Notes: a model not told the origin generated them from the letters alone. Counted from the first letter of the stretch, positions 9,049-18,409 are shown. The stretch is 41,188 nt of DNA from an uncultured Gammaproteobacteria bacterium (GCA_938034705.1 CALHMG010000105.1:1-41188), one strand, 5' to 3'. Numbers and translations: made by a program.

Positions 9049-10050
9049 ATGACGAATCGCAAACCGCTGCTGGTAGGAATAACCGAACTCGGCATCATGC
9101 ATACCGATCGCGATCCCACGCCGGATCTGGAGACGCGTTTTGCGATGGTGGCGGAGTCGGGGGTGTACGACTACTACGATAAAACGCCGGAAAACCCGGC
9201 AGATGTGGACGCCTACCTGGCCGCGAGCGAAAAGTATCAATTGCCGATTCGAGCCGGCGGCTGGTTTTATACGCTCGGTCGCGACGAGTCTCTGTTAAAG
9301 GAGAAACTCGAACTCAGCGCACGGCTAGGCAGTCACATGCACAACACCCAGGTGATGTGGGATCACGCGGACGGGCGCGCCGTGACGAATGAAGAGGTGG
9401 CGCAGCTTTATCTCGAGGCGAGCGAGTGGGGTGACAAATGTGGATGTCACCCGACCTTCGAGGTACACATAAACATGTGGTCCGAGGACTTCACGCGCGT
9501 CAACGAGGTAGCAGATCTTGTCGAGAAGCGCGGGGTGCCCTATCGCATGACGCTTGATCATTCTCATGTGATGTTCAAGATCGACAACCCTCACGAACAG
9601 AAGATTCGCGACATTACGCCCGCGCTTGCGGACGGCTCACTGATACTTGAGCCGGACCGACCGGGAAACGTCTGTTCCCAGTGGATTGATCGCGGCCTTG
9701 TCTTTCACTGTCACGCGCGCGCAGCGGTGCCCAACAATCCGAAAAATACTTTTGCCTCGCACCCTGACGGAACCACAGGCCGGGGCGTGCAGTATCCGTT
9801 TATCCGTCCTGAGCCCGGTCAGTATGTGGCGCCATGGGATGAGAGTCGTCTTGAGCCCTTCAAACTCGTGCTGCGCAATCTGATGAAGCATCACGCCACC
9901 CATGACGACAGCGGCCTTGGACAGATTTCGACAGAATTCATTCCGCGTCCCGACTACGGCGGCGGTCACGGCTATTCGATATTCGAAAACTCGGTAGCGT
10001 GCGCGAAATGGATCAAGTCAACATGGCAGGAAATATCCGCCTCGACCTAG
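9049..10050 (+). CDS. TIM-barrel sugar isomerase/epimerase-like protein
   Basis: A 333-aa protein resembling the xylose isomerase-like / AP endonuclease 2 superfamily. Typical metal-binding strand ends are visible: FEVHINMW near residue 140, TLDHSHVMF near 168, FHCHARAA near 219 and ISTEF near 311, giving the expected Glu, Asp/His, His and Glu ligands of a divalent metal site. A GAGGA sequence lies upstream of the ATG. It is co-directional with the sulfatase and probably processes the desulfated product. The specific sugar or polyol is unknown. Its stop shares a CTAG with the stop of the convergent membrane protein gene (4-bp overlap). Confidence 0.8.
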   Translation: MTNRKPLLVGITELGIMHTDRDPTPDLETRFAMVAESGVYDYYDKTPENPADVDAYLAASEKYQLPIRAGGWFYTLGRDESLLKEKLELSARLGSHMHNTQVMWDHADGRAVTNEEVAQLYLEASEWGDKCGCHPTFEVHINMWSEDFTRVNEVADLVEKRGVPYRMTLDHSHVMFKIDNPHEQKIRDITPALADGSLILEPDRPGNVCSQWIDRGLVFHCHARAAVPNNPKNTFASHPDGTTGRGVQYPFIRPEPGQYVAPWDESRLEPFKLVLRNLMKHHATHDDSGLGQISTEFIPRPDYGGGHGYSIFENSVACAKWIKSTWQEISAST

Positions 10051-10607
10051 CTCGATTTTGATCCGGGCAGCAGCCTTCGGAGTCCGCGCTTTTCGATACG
10101 CGGGGCGGCGTCCTCGTCCATGAGCAGTCTGTTCCGGCCGCGCAGCCTGAACGCGTAGCCACCGAGAAGCGCGCCGGCGCCGCCAAGCAGCAGCAGGCCC
10201 GTCAACGCAAACTGGGTGAAGGTCATGAAGATCCCGAACGCGACTACACCGGTGACGGCAGCTCCAACCTTGAAACTGGCTTTAGCCTGGCTGCGCCTGG
10301 CCTGTCGGGTGATTTCTTTCTGACTCTTCTGTATGACTCTGGTCTTGGTGCGCTCGGCGGCAACTTTGAGTTTCTCGCGTTCCTGTGCAAATTCGGCCTG
10401 CATCGCCGCGATCCGCTCATCGGCGGCATGACGAGACAGCGCCCCGAACCAGAATGCCGTAACCAGAGCTACCACCAGCACCGGAATCAGAAACCGAGCC
10501 CACGTCATCAGCGACTGACTCTGAGCGCTGATCGCGTCGAGATTCAGCCAAAGCAGCGCACAGGCCACGATCTGAACAAGCAGTACACCGGGGAGAAACC
10601 TGAACAT
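10047..10607 (-). CDS. Small inner-membrane protein with cytoplasmic coiled coil
   Basis: A 186-aa protein not assigned to a family. Hydrophobic segments lie at about residues 5-24 and 38-57, then a charged helical stretch at about 62-106 (DERIAAMQAEFAQEREKLK and following, rich in E, K, R and Q), then two adjoining hydrophobic segments at about 110-152 rich in Gly and Ala. The C-terminal tail is basic (RGRNR, KRGLRRLLPGSK). The pattern suggests four membrane helices with a coiled coil between the two pairs. It sits alone between convergent and co-directional genes, so context gives no role. Confidence 0.7.
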   Translation of the reverse strand: MFRFLPGVLLVQIVACALLWLNLDAISAQSQSLMTWARFLIPVLVVALVTAFWFGALSRHAADERIAAMQAEFAQEREKLKVAAERTKTRVIQKSQKEITRQARRSQAKASFKVGAAVTGVVAFGIFMTFTQFALTGLLLLGGAGALLGGYAFRLRGRNRLLMDEDAAPRIEKRGLRRLLPGSKSS

Positions 10608-10717
10608 GTCACCGGGAATCCACAGGCTAACGGGTCACCCAGTTTACTGCACAATCAACGTTTGCGGTTTGGCAAACTGTGTCGATGTCCGAGGCACAAA
10701 CCGTTTCCGCGTTTACG

Positions 10718-11545
10718 TTACTGGGTCCGGGATGAGTCTCCATGGCCCAGGCCGCTGGGGTAGGTCAGCGCCCTTTCCAGAGCGCTCAACGCGCTGTCAT
10801 CGAAATCAACGTCAACACGAGGTTCATAGACGAACTGATCGTGCAGCATTTCACCCTGTATGTATGTCACCGAATCAACGCCGGTAAAGCTGAAGACATC
10901 GGATGAGATATAGCGCATGACAAAAGTAATCGAGTCGTGGCGCGTGAGGTTTGGGCTTGAAGCGTAGGCAAGATTGCCGTGGTGAAGACAAAACTCCCCG
11001 GGGGCGAGTTCCACGCACAGTGACTTTGCCGGTGTTTCACCGGCGTAAAGATCATGATGAGTACCCGGTACGACGCGCAGTGCGCCGGACTGATGCGTAA
11101 GCGGGGTAATGGCCAGAACGACGTTGACTACTTTGCGATTGGACAGATTCCAGAAAGGCAGATCCTGGTGGAAGTTTAAATCGCGCAGCGGTCGCACGCT
11201 TCTTGCTTCATTGTCCCCTGAGGACCTGCGGGCAAGATTGAGCGCCTGTCGACCCCGGGTTCTCGCTGGATTGATTCTGAAATCAGACTCCCAGAGCACA
11301 AAGTGTGCCCCGAGAACGGCCTCAACCTGTTCGACAATCTGCGGGTGATGCACGATTTCGTCCAGCCACTTGCAGACAAGATGGGGTTTGACGAGCACGC
11401 TGCTGTCAACGCGCTCGTTCATCTGTTGTCTGAACGTTCTGTAGTTTTCGTAAAGCTGATCGACTTCGTCGTTGTCGAACAGGCGGGTTGGCGAACCAAC
11501 TCCTTCTACAGAAAACTGCTCGGAATCAAACTCTGTTTTTAACAC
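10718..11545 (-). CDS. PhyH-type Fe(II)/2-oxoglutarate dioxygenase
   Basis: A 275-aa phytanoyl-CoA dioxygenase family protein, expected to hydroxylate a small organic substrate using O2 and 2-oxoglutarate. The iron ligands are visible: H126-x-D128 in NFHQDLPFW, and the distal His at 188 or 189 in CLHHGNLAYAS. R211 (VMRY) is positioned to bind 2-oxoglutarate. GALRVVPGTHH (155-164) is typical of the family. The start codon is GTG at 11545. The AhpD-like gene lies upstream, with 42 bp between its stop and this start, so both are probably on one transcript. Substrate unknown. Confidence 0.85.
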   Translation of the reverse strand: MLKTEFDSEQFSVEGVGSPTRLFDNDEVDQLYENYRTFRQQMNERVDSSVLVKPHLVCKWLDEIVHHPQIVEQVEAVLGAHFVLWESDFRINPARTRGRQALNLARRSSGDNEARSVRPLRDLNFHQDLPFWNLSNRKVVNVVLAITPLTHQSGALRVVPGTHHDLYAGETPAKSLCVELAPGEFCLHHGNLAYASSPNLTRHDSITFVMRYISSDVFSFTGVDSVTYIQGEMLHDQFVYEPRVDVDFDDSALSALERALTYPSGLGHGDSSRTQ

Positions 11546-11587
11546 AACCGGGTACCACGAAACGCTGGCCCGTCCGGTTACGTGTCC

Positions 11588-12184
11588 TTACGCGGCGGGC
11601 TTTTGCGCATGGGGCAGATCATCTTCGCTGCCACCCAACGCCAGTAAATCTTCGACAACGCCGTCTTCCATACTGATCTGCATTGCATCGTTAAATCGGT
11701 TAAAAAACCCACAAAGCGCCGTGCGCAGTGTCAGCTCTACAATCTGTTCTTCGGTGAAGTGCTCACGCAGTCGTTCGAAAATGTCATCCCGGATGTAGTT
11801 CCAGTTGTTTGTTACTTCGACCGCATAGTCACGAACCAGATGATCCACGTCGTCAAACCCCGGCACTTCCTTCTCAAGAATTGCCGCCACGGAATCGTTC
11901 GCAAGGCCTTGCTCGATAAGTCGAGGTGCATGATGGGCAACGCAGTACTTGCACTCGTTAAGTTTCGACACGACTACCAAAGCGATCTCAAGATAACGTT
12001 TGTCGAGAACAGCCTCGTCGGCAAAGTCGAGCAGCAGTCCCATGATGTGCTTCAGAGCGGGCGGGCGGTGAGCGAACACTCGCGCCTGATTCAGAAACGG
12101 CCCATACTGAGTAGCAAAACGTTCGTACACCGGGCGAACATCTTCGGGTACTTCGTGAACCTCTATGTCTCTAACTCTTGCCAT
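11588..12184 (-). CDS. AhpD-like / carboxymuconolactone decarboxylase family protein
   Basis: A 198-aa helical protein with the AhpD core E77-C-K-Y-C81-V-A-H84-H85, the CxxC-x3-H arrangement used for peroxidase or alkylhydroperoxidase activity. LEIALVVVSKLNECKYCVAHH is the conserved helix pair. I chose the ATG at 12184 because it begins MARVRDIEVHEVPED and has GAAG upstream; the open frame continues 58 codons further 5' but that part is Ala/Arg/Gly-rich and looks non-coding. It is upstream of the PhyH-type dioxygenase on the same strand. Possible roles are protection from peroxides or a decarboxylase step in an aromatic pathway; the former fits the CxxC better. Confidence 0.83.
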   Translation of the reverse strand: MARVRDIEVHEVPEDVRPVYERFATQYGPFLNQARVFAHRPPALKHIMGLLLDFADEAVLDKRYLEIALVVVSKLNECKYCVAHHAPRLIEQGLANDSVAAILEKEVPGFDDVDHLVRDYAVEVTNNWNYIRDDIFERLREHFTEEQIVELTLRTALCGFFNRFNDAMQISMEDGVVEDLLALGGSEDDLPHAQKPAA

Positions 12185-12570
12185 GATCTTCAAGTCCTCA
12201 AGTTGCTGTCGGTGGATTCCGGTAATCATACAAAAAGGTATCCGGGCAGCGACTTTACCGGAGAATGCCGCGAATGCCGGCGCCCATGCTGCGACGTAGT
12301 AGACGTTACGTTCCCGACCAAAGCGGGAAATTCTCCCCGAACCTGTGGCTGTGGCCATTTTGTTGCGGAATTTCCGTCGGTGTCGGGGTGGTCCCGCGTT
12401 GGCGTGGAAACAGGGGGACTGTTAACTTCGTAAACCCTGTCAGGCCGTGATCACCAGTCCCTGCATTCCCGGTCACTGACCCATGTTAAAAGAGACTTTT
12501 AATTGGGACTTGAACCGGACCTGAACTCTACCGCCATCAACCGCCCAACCTGCAGGCCAATCACAGCGAC
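12185..12570. other. Divergent intergenic region between AhpD-like gene and molybdenum hydroxylase operon
   Basis: 386 bp without a convincing gene. It must hold promoters for both directions. The clearest element is a perfect inverted repeat at 12486-12502. I saw no strong sigma-70 or sigma-54 promoter. Confidence 0.6.
12486..12502. promoter_or_regulatory. Perfect 7-3-7 inverted repeat, candidate operator
   Basis: TTAAAAG-AGA-CTTTTAA is an exact dyad with 3-nt spacer, lying 68 bp before the GTG of the molybdenum hydroxylase large subunit. Its AT content stands out from the GC-rich surroundings. Size and spacing fit a dimeric repressor or activator site. No regulator gene is adjacent, so the cognate protein is unknown. 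Confidence 0.45.
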
Positions 12571-15555
12571 GTGAACAGCGACACATTGAATTCAGACAGC
12601 CCAAGGATCGAAGACGGCCCGCTGGTCACAGGGCGCGGTCGGTTTATGGATGATCTGCCGGTGAGTGTTCGAACCGCGCAGATGGCGGTTTTCAGATCCA
12701 GCGTTGCCCATGCGCGGATAGCGCGTCTCAACGTCGACGAGGCACGTCTTCTGCCCGGCGTTCTTGCGGTGATTACGTCTCGGGAAGTCATGGCGCACAC
12801 GGCGCCACTGGCGGTTGGTATTCGTGTACCCGTTGAGTGTTGGCCGGTAGCCGTTGACCGGGTGCGCTACGTTGGAGAACCCGTGGCGGTGGTGGTGGCG
12901 GAAAGTCGTTATATCGCCGAAGACGCCGTGGATCTGATCGAGGTCGATTACGAACCGTACGAACCCGTCATGAGCATTGATCACGCGCTCAAGGCGGACG
13001 CCGCGATATTGCACGACAAGCTGGGCAGTAATCTGTGCAGCGACAGAAGCTTCTGTTACGGCGAACCCGATGCCGCCTTTGAACAGAGTGACCACACCGT
13101 AAGCGTTGACGTACTTTACCCGCGCAACTCCTGCACGCCGATTGAAACCTACGGGATCGTTGCCGACTACGATGCGCACACGAACACCTATGAAGCGCTG
13201 ACCAATTTTCAGGGTCCGTTTTCCATTCATACGGTTGTCGCGCGAGCCCTGAAGGTGGCGGGTACGCAACTTCGACTGAAGACGCCGCCGGATTCCGGCG
13301 GCAGCTTTGGAGTGAAGCAGGCTCAGTTTCCCTATGTGGTCCTGGCCTGTGTCGCCGCGCGGGTAGCCGGTGTGCCGGTAAAGTGGATTGAGGATCGCGT
13401 CGAGCATCTCACGGCGTCGGTGTCGGCAACTTCGCGTCAGACGACCCTTCGTGCTGCCGTGTCTTCCGAGGGCAGAGTGCTCGCACTCGACTGGTCCCAG
13501 GTTGAAGACGTTGGCGCCTTTATCCGCGCGCCGGAGCCTGCGACGCTGTATCGAATGATGGGCAACATGTGCGGCGCGTACGATATTCAGAATCTGCGAA
13601 TTCGTAATCGCATCGTGATGACCAACCGTACACCCACCGGACTTAATCGTGGTTTCGGCGGCCCTCAGGTTTACTACGCGCTTGAACGTCTGATGCAGCG
13701 CATCGCCGTCGAGCTCAAGCTGGATCCGGTCGATGTCATCAGGACGAATCTGATCAGATCCGAACAGTTCCCGTACCGGACCGCCAGCGGCGGCCTGTAT
13801 GACTCAGGCGACTACCAGTTAAGCGTTGACGAGGCGTTGCGCCAGGGTGGATTCGGCGAACTCGTTACGCGGCGCAACGCCGCCCGTCGAGAGGGAAAGC
13901 GCTACGGCATCGGCACGACGGCCTGCGTTGAGCCCTCCGTTTCAAACATGGGTTACATCACCGCCGTTCTGACTCCCGAAGAACGCGCCAAAGCCGGCCC
14001 GAAAAACGGCGCCATATCAACCGCAACGGTTTCCGTCGACCCGAGCGGGTCGGTGGCGGTGCACGTTGCGTCAGTGCCCCAGGGGCAGGGTCATCGCACC
14101 GTCCTTGCCAACGTGGTGGGCGATGAGCTCGGACTGGATGCGGCTGAAATCACCGTCGTTACGGAGCTCGATACAACGCGCGATGGCTGGTCGATAGCGT
14201 CAGGCAACTATTCGAGCAGATTTGCGGCTGCGGTATGTGGCGCGGCCTCGATCGCGGCGGATCGCCTCAGGCTTCGATTGACAGAAGTGGCAGCGTCGCA
14301 GCTGAACGTTCGCGTGGACGAGGTCAGGCTTATCAAAGGGGCTTTCAGCTGCGCCGATGACGCGACACGGGCGATCAGTTTCAAAAGGGTTGCTTCGACA
14401 GGTCACTGGGCGCCCGGGACAATCACTGGCGACGGGCCACCGCCGCTTCGCGAAACCGTTTTCTGGACGCCGCCGGAACTCGCCGCGCCGGACGCTGACG
14501 ATCGCGTCAATTCATCGCTGTGCCACGGTTTTATTTTCGACTTCTGTGGCGTCGAGGTTGATGTCGATACCGGTCAGGTCACTATCGACAAGTACGTAAC
14601 GATGCACGACTGCGGGCGCGTGCTGCATCAGGGCATGGTCGACGGGCAGATCACAGGCGGTTTCGCCCACGCGGTTGGCGCCGCGATTTATGAGGAGCTC
14701 GCTTATGCGCAGGACGGGTCTTTCGTCGCCGGCACGTTTGCCGACTACCCGGTCCCGACGAGTATGGAGATCCCCGACCCCGTCATACTGCACACCTGTA
14801 CGCCATCACCCTTTACGCCACTTGGGGCCAAGGGGGTTGGTGAGGGTAATACGATGTCGACACCCGTTTGTCTTGCCAATGCCGTTGCCGACGCGCTTGA
14901 TGTAGACGACGTGCAGCTACCGCTGTCACCGACGAACATCCTGAAAATGATGAACGTCGCCGAACCTGAGACGTCGACGCCTGCCGCTTCGCCAGGAGCC
15001 TTCGCCTCTCGACCGATACACGGTGGCGGATCGGTAACGGTCAACGCGACGCCTCTGAAAATCTGGCTGATGCTGCTTGATCCGCAGACGCTTCGCGAGA
15101 TTGTGCCGGGCTGTCACAGCGTTGACCGCGTCTCGGGCACCGACTTTGTTGCCCATGTCCGTTTTGGGGTGGGACCGGTATCAGGCGACTACAAAGTTGA
15201 GATCGGTCTGTTCGATCTTGACGAACCTCACAGCGCGTCGCTGGTGGGTAACGCGACCGGTGCCCTTGGCAACGGTTCGGGTGAAGGACGTATCGAGCTC
15301 AAGCCGGTGGACAAAACACAGACCGAGATCGTATGGGAGTACGGCGCACACGCCGGTGGACGCGTGGCTTCGGTAGGCTCGCGTTTGCTGAACGGCGCGA
15401 CGCGCATTGTGATGAATCGATTTTTTGAGGCACTGGGTCGCCAGGCGCAGGATGAAGGTTCACCTTCAGGCGCCGAGCCTGGTTCGGACAACGAACCAGA
15501 AACGGGTCTCATAGGCCGCGCGCTGGATCGTCTTCTGAAGCGGGGCGATTCATGA
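12571..15555 (+). CDS. Xanthine dehydrogenase/CoxL-family molybdopterin subunit fused to a CoxG-like domain
   Basis: A 994-aa catalytic subunit of a molybdenum hydroxylase, starting with GTG. Residues about 10-790 match the Mo-binding subunit: VTGRGRFMDD near 19-28, PPDSGGSFGVKQ, NRTPTGLNRGFGGPQ, GQGHRT, and the catalytic Glu in AKGVGEGNT at 758. It lacks the AYxCSFR motif of true CO dehydrogenase, so it is probably a hydroxylase of an aromatic or heterocyclic compound or a thioester. Residues about 813-956 are an additional SRPBCC/CoxG-like domain (GGGSVTVNATPLKIWLMLLD start), normally a separate protein that helps recruit or anchor the complex. The last 4 bases overlap the FAD subunit gene (ATGA). 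Confidence 0.93.
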   Translation: MNSDTLNSDSPRIEDGPLVTGRGRFMDDLPVSVRTAQMAVFRSSVAHARIARLNVDEARLLPGVLAVITSREVMAHTAPLAVGIRVPVECWPVAVDRVRYVGEPVAVVVAESRYIAEDAVDLIEVDYEPYEPVMSIDHALKADAAILHDKLGSNLCSDRSFCYGEPDAAFEQSDHTVSVDVLYPRNSCTPIETYGIVADYDAHTNTYEALTNFQGPFSIHTVVARALKVAGTQLRLKTPPDSGGSFGVKQAQFPYVVLACVAARVAGVPVKWIEDRVEHLTASVSATSRQTTLRAAVSSEGRVLALDWSQVEDVGAFIRAPEPATLYRMMGNMCGAYDIQNLRIRNRIVMTNRTPTGLNRGFGGPQVYYALERLMQRIAVELKLDPVDVIRTNLIRSEQFPYRTASGGLYDSGDYQLSVDEALRQGGFGELVTRRNAARREGKRYGIGTTACVEPSVSNMGYITAVLTPEERAKAGPKNGAISTATVSVDPSGSVAVHVASVPQGQGHRTVLANVVGDELGLDAAEITVVTELDTTRDGWSIASGNYSSRFAAAVCGAASIAADRLRLRLTEVAASQLNVRVDEVRLIKGAFSCADDATRAISFKRVASTGHWAPGTITGDGPPPLRETVFWTPPELAAPDADDRVNSSLCHGFIFDFCGVEVDVDTGQVTIDKYVTMHDCGRVLHQGMVDGQITGGFAHAVGAAIYEELAYAQDGSFVAGTFADYPVPTSMEIPDPVILHTCTPSPFTPLGAKGVGEGNTMSTPVCLANAVADALDVDDVQLPLSPTNILKMMNVAEPETSTPAASPGAFASRPIHGGGSVTVNATPLKIWLMLLDPQTLREIVPGCHSVDRVSGTDFVAHVRFGVGPVSGDYKVEIGLFDLDEPHSASLVGNATGALGNGSGEGRIELKPVDKTQTEIVWEYGAHAGGRVASVGSRLLNGATRIVMNRFFEALGRQAQDEGSPSGAEPGSDNEPETGLIGRALDRLLKRGDS

Positions 15556-16370
15556 AACCGGCAAAGTTCGACTATATCTGCGCCGCGACGGTTGAGGACG
15601 TTGCCGAGGTGCTTGGCGAACACGGCGCCGATGCGCGTGTGCTTGCCGGCGGTCAATCGCTGATGCCAATGCTGTCGATGCGTCTGTCGCGTCCTCAGGT
15701 TGTTGTTGACATCACGAGAGTCCCGCACCTCGACGGGATGCGAATCGAGGACGACCATCTGTTTGTGGGCGCGGTCGCACGTCAGCAGTCGCTGGCCGGT
15801 GTTGCGGACCTTGCAACAAGGTTTCCGCTGCTCAGTCAGGCGCTTCCCTGGATAGGTCATTACCAGACTCGCGTGCGCGGAACCGTTGTGGGCTCACTCG
15901 CCCACGCGGATCCGAGTGCGGAGCTCCCGCTTTGTCTGGTCGCAATGAATGGCGAGATAAATTTGCGATCTCCACGCGGCTCGCGTCGCGTGAGGGCCGA
16001 AGACTTCTTTAAAGGCACCATGCTGACCGACATGGCAGACGACGAATTTATCCAGTCAGCGCGATTCCCTGTGGCCAAACCCACGGACCGATTTGCGTTC
16101 AGGGAGGTCGGACGACGCCATGGTGATTTCGCAATCGTGGCCGCGGCGGCGGTTCGTGATGACACCGGCATCCACGTCACCGTTGGCGGCGTAAACGATG
16201 TGCCATTCAGACGCCGCTTCGACGGTCTTGAAGTTCACGACATTGGCGACGCCGTCAGCGAGCTCGCGGCTGAGCTGGATACTCGATCGGATCTTCATGC
16301 CAGCGCGGCACTTCGGCGTCAGCTGGTCCGGTCCCTGGCGTCAGATACCCTGAAAGAGGTGTTGTCATGA
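15552..16370 (+). CDS. FAD-binding middle subunit of the molybdenum hydroxylase (CoxM-like)
   Basis: A 272-aa flavoprotein subunit that takes electrons from the 2Fe-2S subunit. It shows the FAD pyrophosphate motif AGGQSLMPML (32-41) and the second motif TVVGSLAHADPSAELP around 110-125. Domain length and order match CoxM/CutM. It overlaps its neighbours at both ends by ATGA (15552-15555 and 16367-16370), showing translational coupling with a 1:1:1 complex. Confidence 0.95.
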   Translation: MKPAKFDYICAATVEDVAEVLGEHGADARVLAGGQSLMPMLSMRLSRPQVVVDITRVPHLDGMRIEDDHLFVGAVARQQSLAGVADLATRFPLLSQALPWIGHYQTRVRGTVVGSLAHADPSAELPLCLVAMNGEINLRSPRGSRRVRAEDFFKGTMLTDMADDEFIQSARFPVAKPTDRFAFREVGRRHGDFAIVAAAAVRDDTGIHVTVGGVNDVPFRRRFDGLEVHDIGDAVSELAAELDTRSDLHASAALRRQLVRSLASDTLKEVLS

Positions 16371-16867
16371 GACGAATCCCGGCGAATGAGCAGGTTCGAG
16401 TGAGCGTCGAAGTCAACGGCCGCGTCGTTACGGGGCAGGCCGAGTCACGGACACTGCTCAGCGATTTCCTGCGACACGAGCTCGGGCTCACCGGGACACA
16501 TGTGGGTTGTGAACACGGCGTCTGCGGTGCGTGCACGATCCGAATTGACGGCGACATCGCACGATCCTGCCTGAAGCTCGCCGTGCAGGTTGAAGGTGCA
16601 TCGATCGAAACGATAGAGGGGCTTGCGCCCGCGCCTGATTCGCTCTCGGTTCTGCAGCAGGCGTTCGTCGAACATCACGGACTGCAGTGCGGATTCTGTA
16701 CGCCGGGAATCCTGATCAGTCTGGATACACTCCTGCGAAACGAACCGAACGCTGACGAGATGCGGATTCGCGAAGTTCTTTCGGGACACTTGTGTCGGTG
16801 CACGGGCTACACGCCAATTGTCAAAGCCGCTCTGGCGGCACGAGATCGATTGAAGGAACTGGACTAA
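16367..16867 (+). CDS. 2Fe-2S small subunit of the molybdenum hydroxylase (CoxS-like)
   Basis: A 166-aa iron-sulfur subunit. The plant-type cluster is bound by C48, C53, C56 and C68 (CEHGVCGAC and the following Cys) and the proximal cluster by C108, C111, C143 and C145 (QCGFCTPG and HLCRCTGY). All eight ligands are present. Gene order L-M-S differs from the M-S-L order of classical carbon monoxide dehydrogenase. The stop TAA is immediately followed by the ATG of the acyl-CoA ligase, so all four genes form one operon. Confidence 0.96.
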   Translation: MRRIPANEQVRVSVEVNGRVVTGQAESRTLLSDFLRHELGLTGTHVGCEHGVCGACTIRIDGDIARSCLKLAVQVEGASIETIEGLAPAPDSLSVLQQAFVEHHGLQCGFCTPGILISLDTLLRNEPNADEMRIREVLSGHLCRCTGYTPIVKAALAARDRLKELD

Positions 16868-18409
16868 ATGCTCGATCTGGGTACGAGCTTTCTCGCAAGC
16901 GCTGACAGAGACCCGCATCAGACCGCTATCGTTGACGGTGACCTGAGACTGACGTACGTGCAGTGGCTGTCAAAAATTCTTGCACTGGCGAACGCGCTGG
17001 AACAGTCAGGTGTCCAGCGAGGCGAGCATCTGGTTACCGTTTTGCAAAACAACTGGCAGGCCGCGACGGTTCACTGGGCCTGCCAGTTCGCGGGCATCAT
17101 CGTCACGCCGGTTAACTGGCGAGCCACTGCCGATGACGTGGCGTTTACTCTTGAAAACTCCGACGCGCGCGGGATTGTCTGGCAGGACGTCGCCAACCCT
17201 TCCATCGACGGTGCAGCCGGTGCTCGCAAACTGACAAGAATCTGTATCGATGACTCCGGCGACAACGCGCTGTCCTTCGACGAGATGGTCGCGACTGACG
17301 GTTCCGCAACCGTTACGCAAGCCGCTGATCGTTCACGCTCGAACGCAGACGACTGGTCGCTGATGCTCTACACCTCAGGTACAACGGCACGTCCCAAGGG
17401 TGTGCCGCGTCGTCATCGCGCCGAGCGGGCCGCCGCGATCGCCCACGTCGCGCAAAACGCCTATCTGCCGGGTGAAATCACCCTCGGCGTCATGCCGCTT
17501 TATCACACCATGGGCGTGCGCTCGCTGCTCGCGATGTCGCTGGTAGGAGGAACGTTTGTGTGCCTGCCGACGTACTCGTCTGCAGCGGCGCTGGCGTTGA
17601 TCGAGCGCGAGCGAATTTCCAATCTGTATCTGGTTCCCACGCTCTACCATGACTTGCTGCATCACCCGGACTTTTCCTCCACAGATGTCAGTTCCGTGAC
17701 CAAGCTCGGCTTTGCGGGTGCGTCGATGACCGACGACCTGTTAAAGCGCCTGGATCAGGCCTTCAGACCAGAGCTTTTTGTAAATCACTATGGCTCGTCG
17801 GAGATTTACACGTTCACGATCAAGGTTGACGCACCGTCCAAACCCGGTTGTGCCGGCAAGGCGGGCATCAATCAGATGATTCGTGTGGTCAGACTTGGCG
17901 CCGACATACCGGAGGATCTGGCGGACGTTGGTGAGGAAGGTGAGATCATCGCCAGTCTCGCCGGAGACGAATCATTTGAGGGCTACTGGCGGCGACCCGA
18001 GGCAGACGAAAAATCTCTGAAGCAGGGCTGGTACTTCACAGGAGACAGCGGCTATGTCGACGAAGACGGTGAGCTCTATGTGACGGGTCGTGTTGATGAC
18101 ATGATCATCACGGGTGGCGAAAACGTATCTCCGGTAGACATCGAAAGCTGCCTGTCCCTGCACCCGGGCGTTGACGAAGTCGCCGTCGTCGGACTGCCGG
18201 ATGAGAAGTGGGGAAAAATTGTCGTAGCGTTTGTTAAGCGCAACGACTCGGTCACCTCAGACGAACTGGACGCTCACTGTCTGGATTCAGATCTTGCCCG
18301 GTTTAAACGGCCGCGGCGCTACGTCTTTGTCAACGAAATCCCCAAAAGCCCGGTAGGCAAGCTGCTTCGTCGTCTGCTGATCGCAGGCGAGTACGAGCCC
18401 GAGCGGTGA
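16868..18409 (+). CDS. AMP-forming acyl-CoA synthetase / acid-CoA ligase
   Basis: A 513-aa ANL-superfamily ligase that would activate a carboxylic acid to its CoA thioester through an adenylate. Motifs: YTSGTTARPKGVP at about 168-180 (P-loop), NHYGSSEIYTF (A5 region), GWYFTGDSGYVDEDGELYVTGR (hinge and ATP-ribose Asp) and the catalytic Lys in KSPVGKLLRR near the C-terminus. It starts directly after the CoxS-like stop. Its place in the operon suggests that the molybdenum hydroxylase works on this acid or on its CoA ester, as in aromatic acid pathways. The exact acid is unknown. Confidence 0.93.
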   Translation: MLDLGTSFLASADRDPHQTAIVDGDLRLTYVQWLSKILALANALEQSGVQRGEHLVTVLQNNWQAATVHWACQFAGIIVTPVNWRATADDVAFTLENSDARGIVWQDVANPSIDGAAGARKLTRICIDDSGDNALSFDEMVATDGSATVTQAADRSRSNADDWSLMLYTSGTTARPKGVPRRHRAERAAAIAHVAQNAYLPGEITLGVMPLYHTMGVRSLLAMSLVGGTFVCLPTYSSAAALALIERERISNLYLVPTLYHDLLHHPDFSSTDVSSVTKLGFAGASMTDDLLKRLDQAFRPELFVNHYGSSEIYTFTIKVDAPSKPGCAGKAGINQMIRVVRLGADIPEDLADVGEEGEIIASLAGDESFEGYWRRPEADEKSLKQGWYFTGDSGYVDEDGELYVTGRVDDMIITGGENVSPVDIESCLSLHPGVDEVAVVGLPDEKWGKIVVAFVKRNDSVTSDELDAHCLDSDLARFKRPRRYVFVNEIPKSPVGKLLRRLLIAGEYEPER

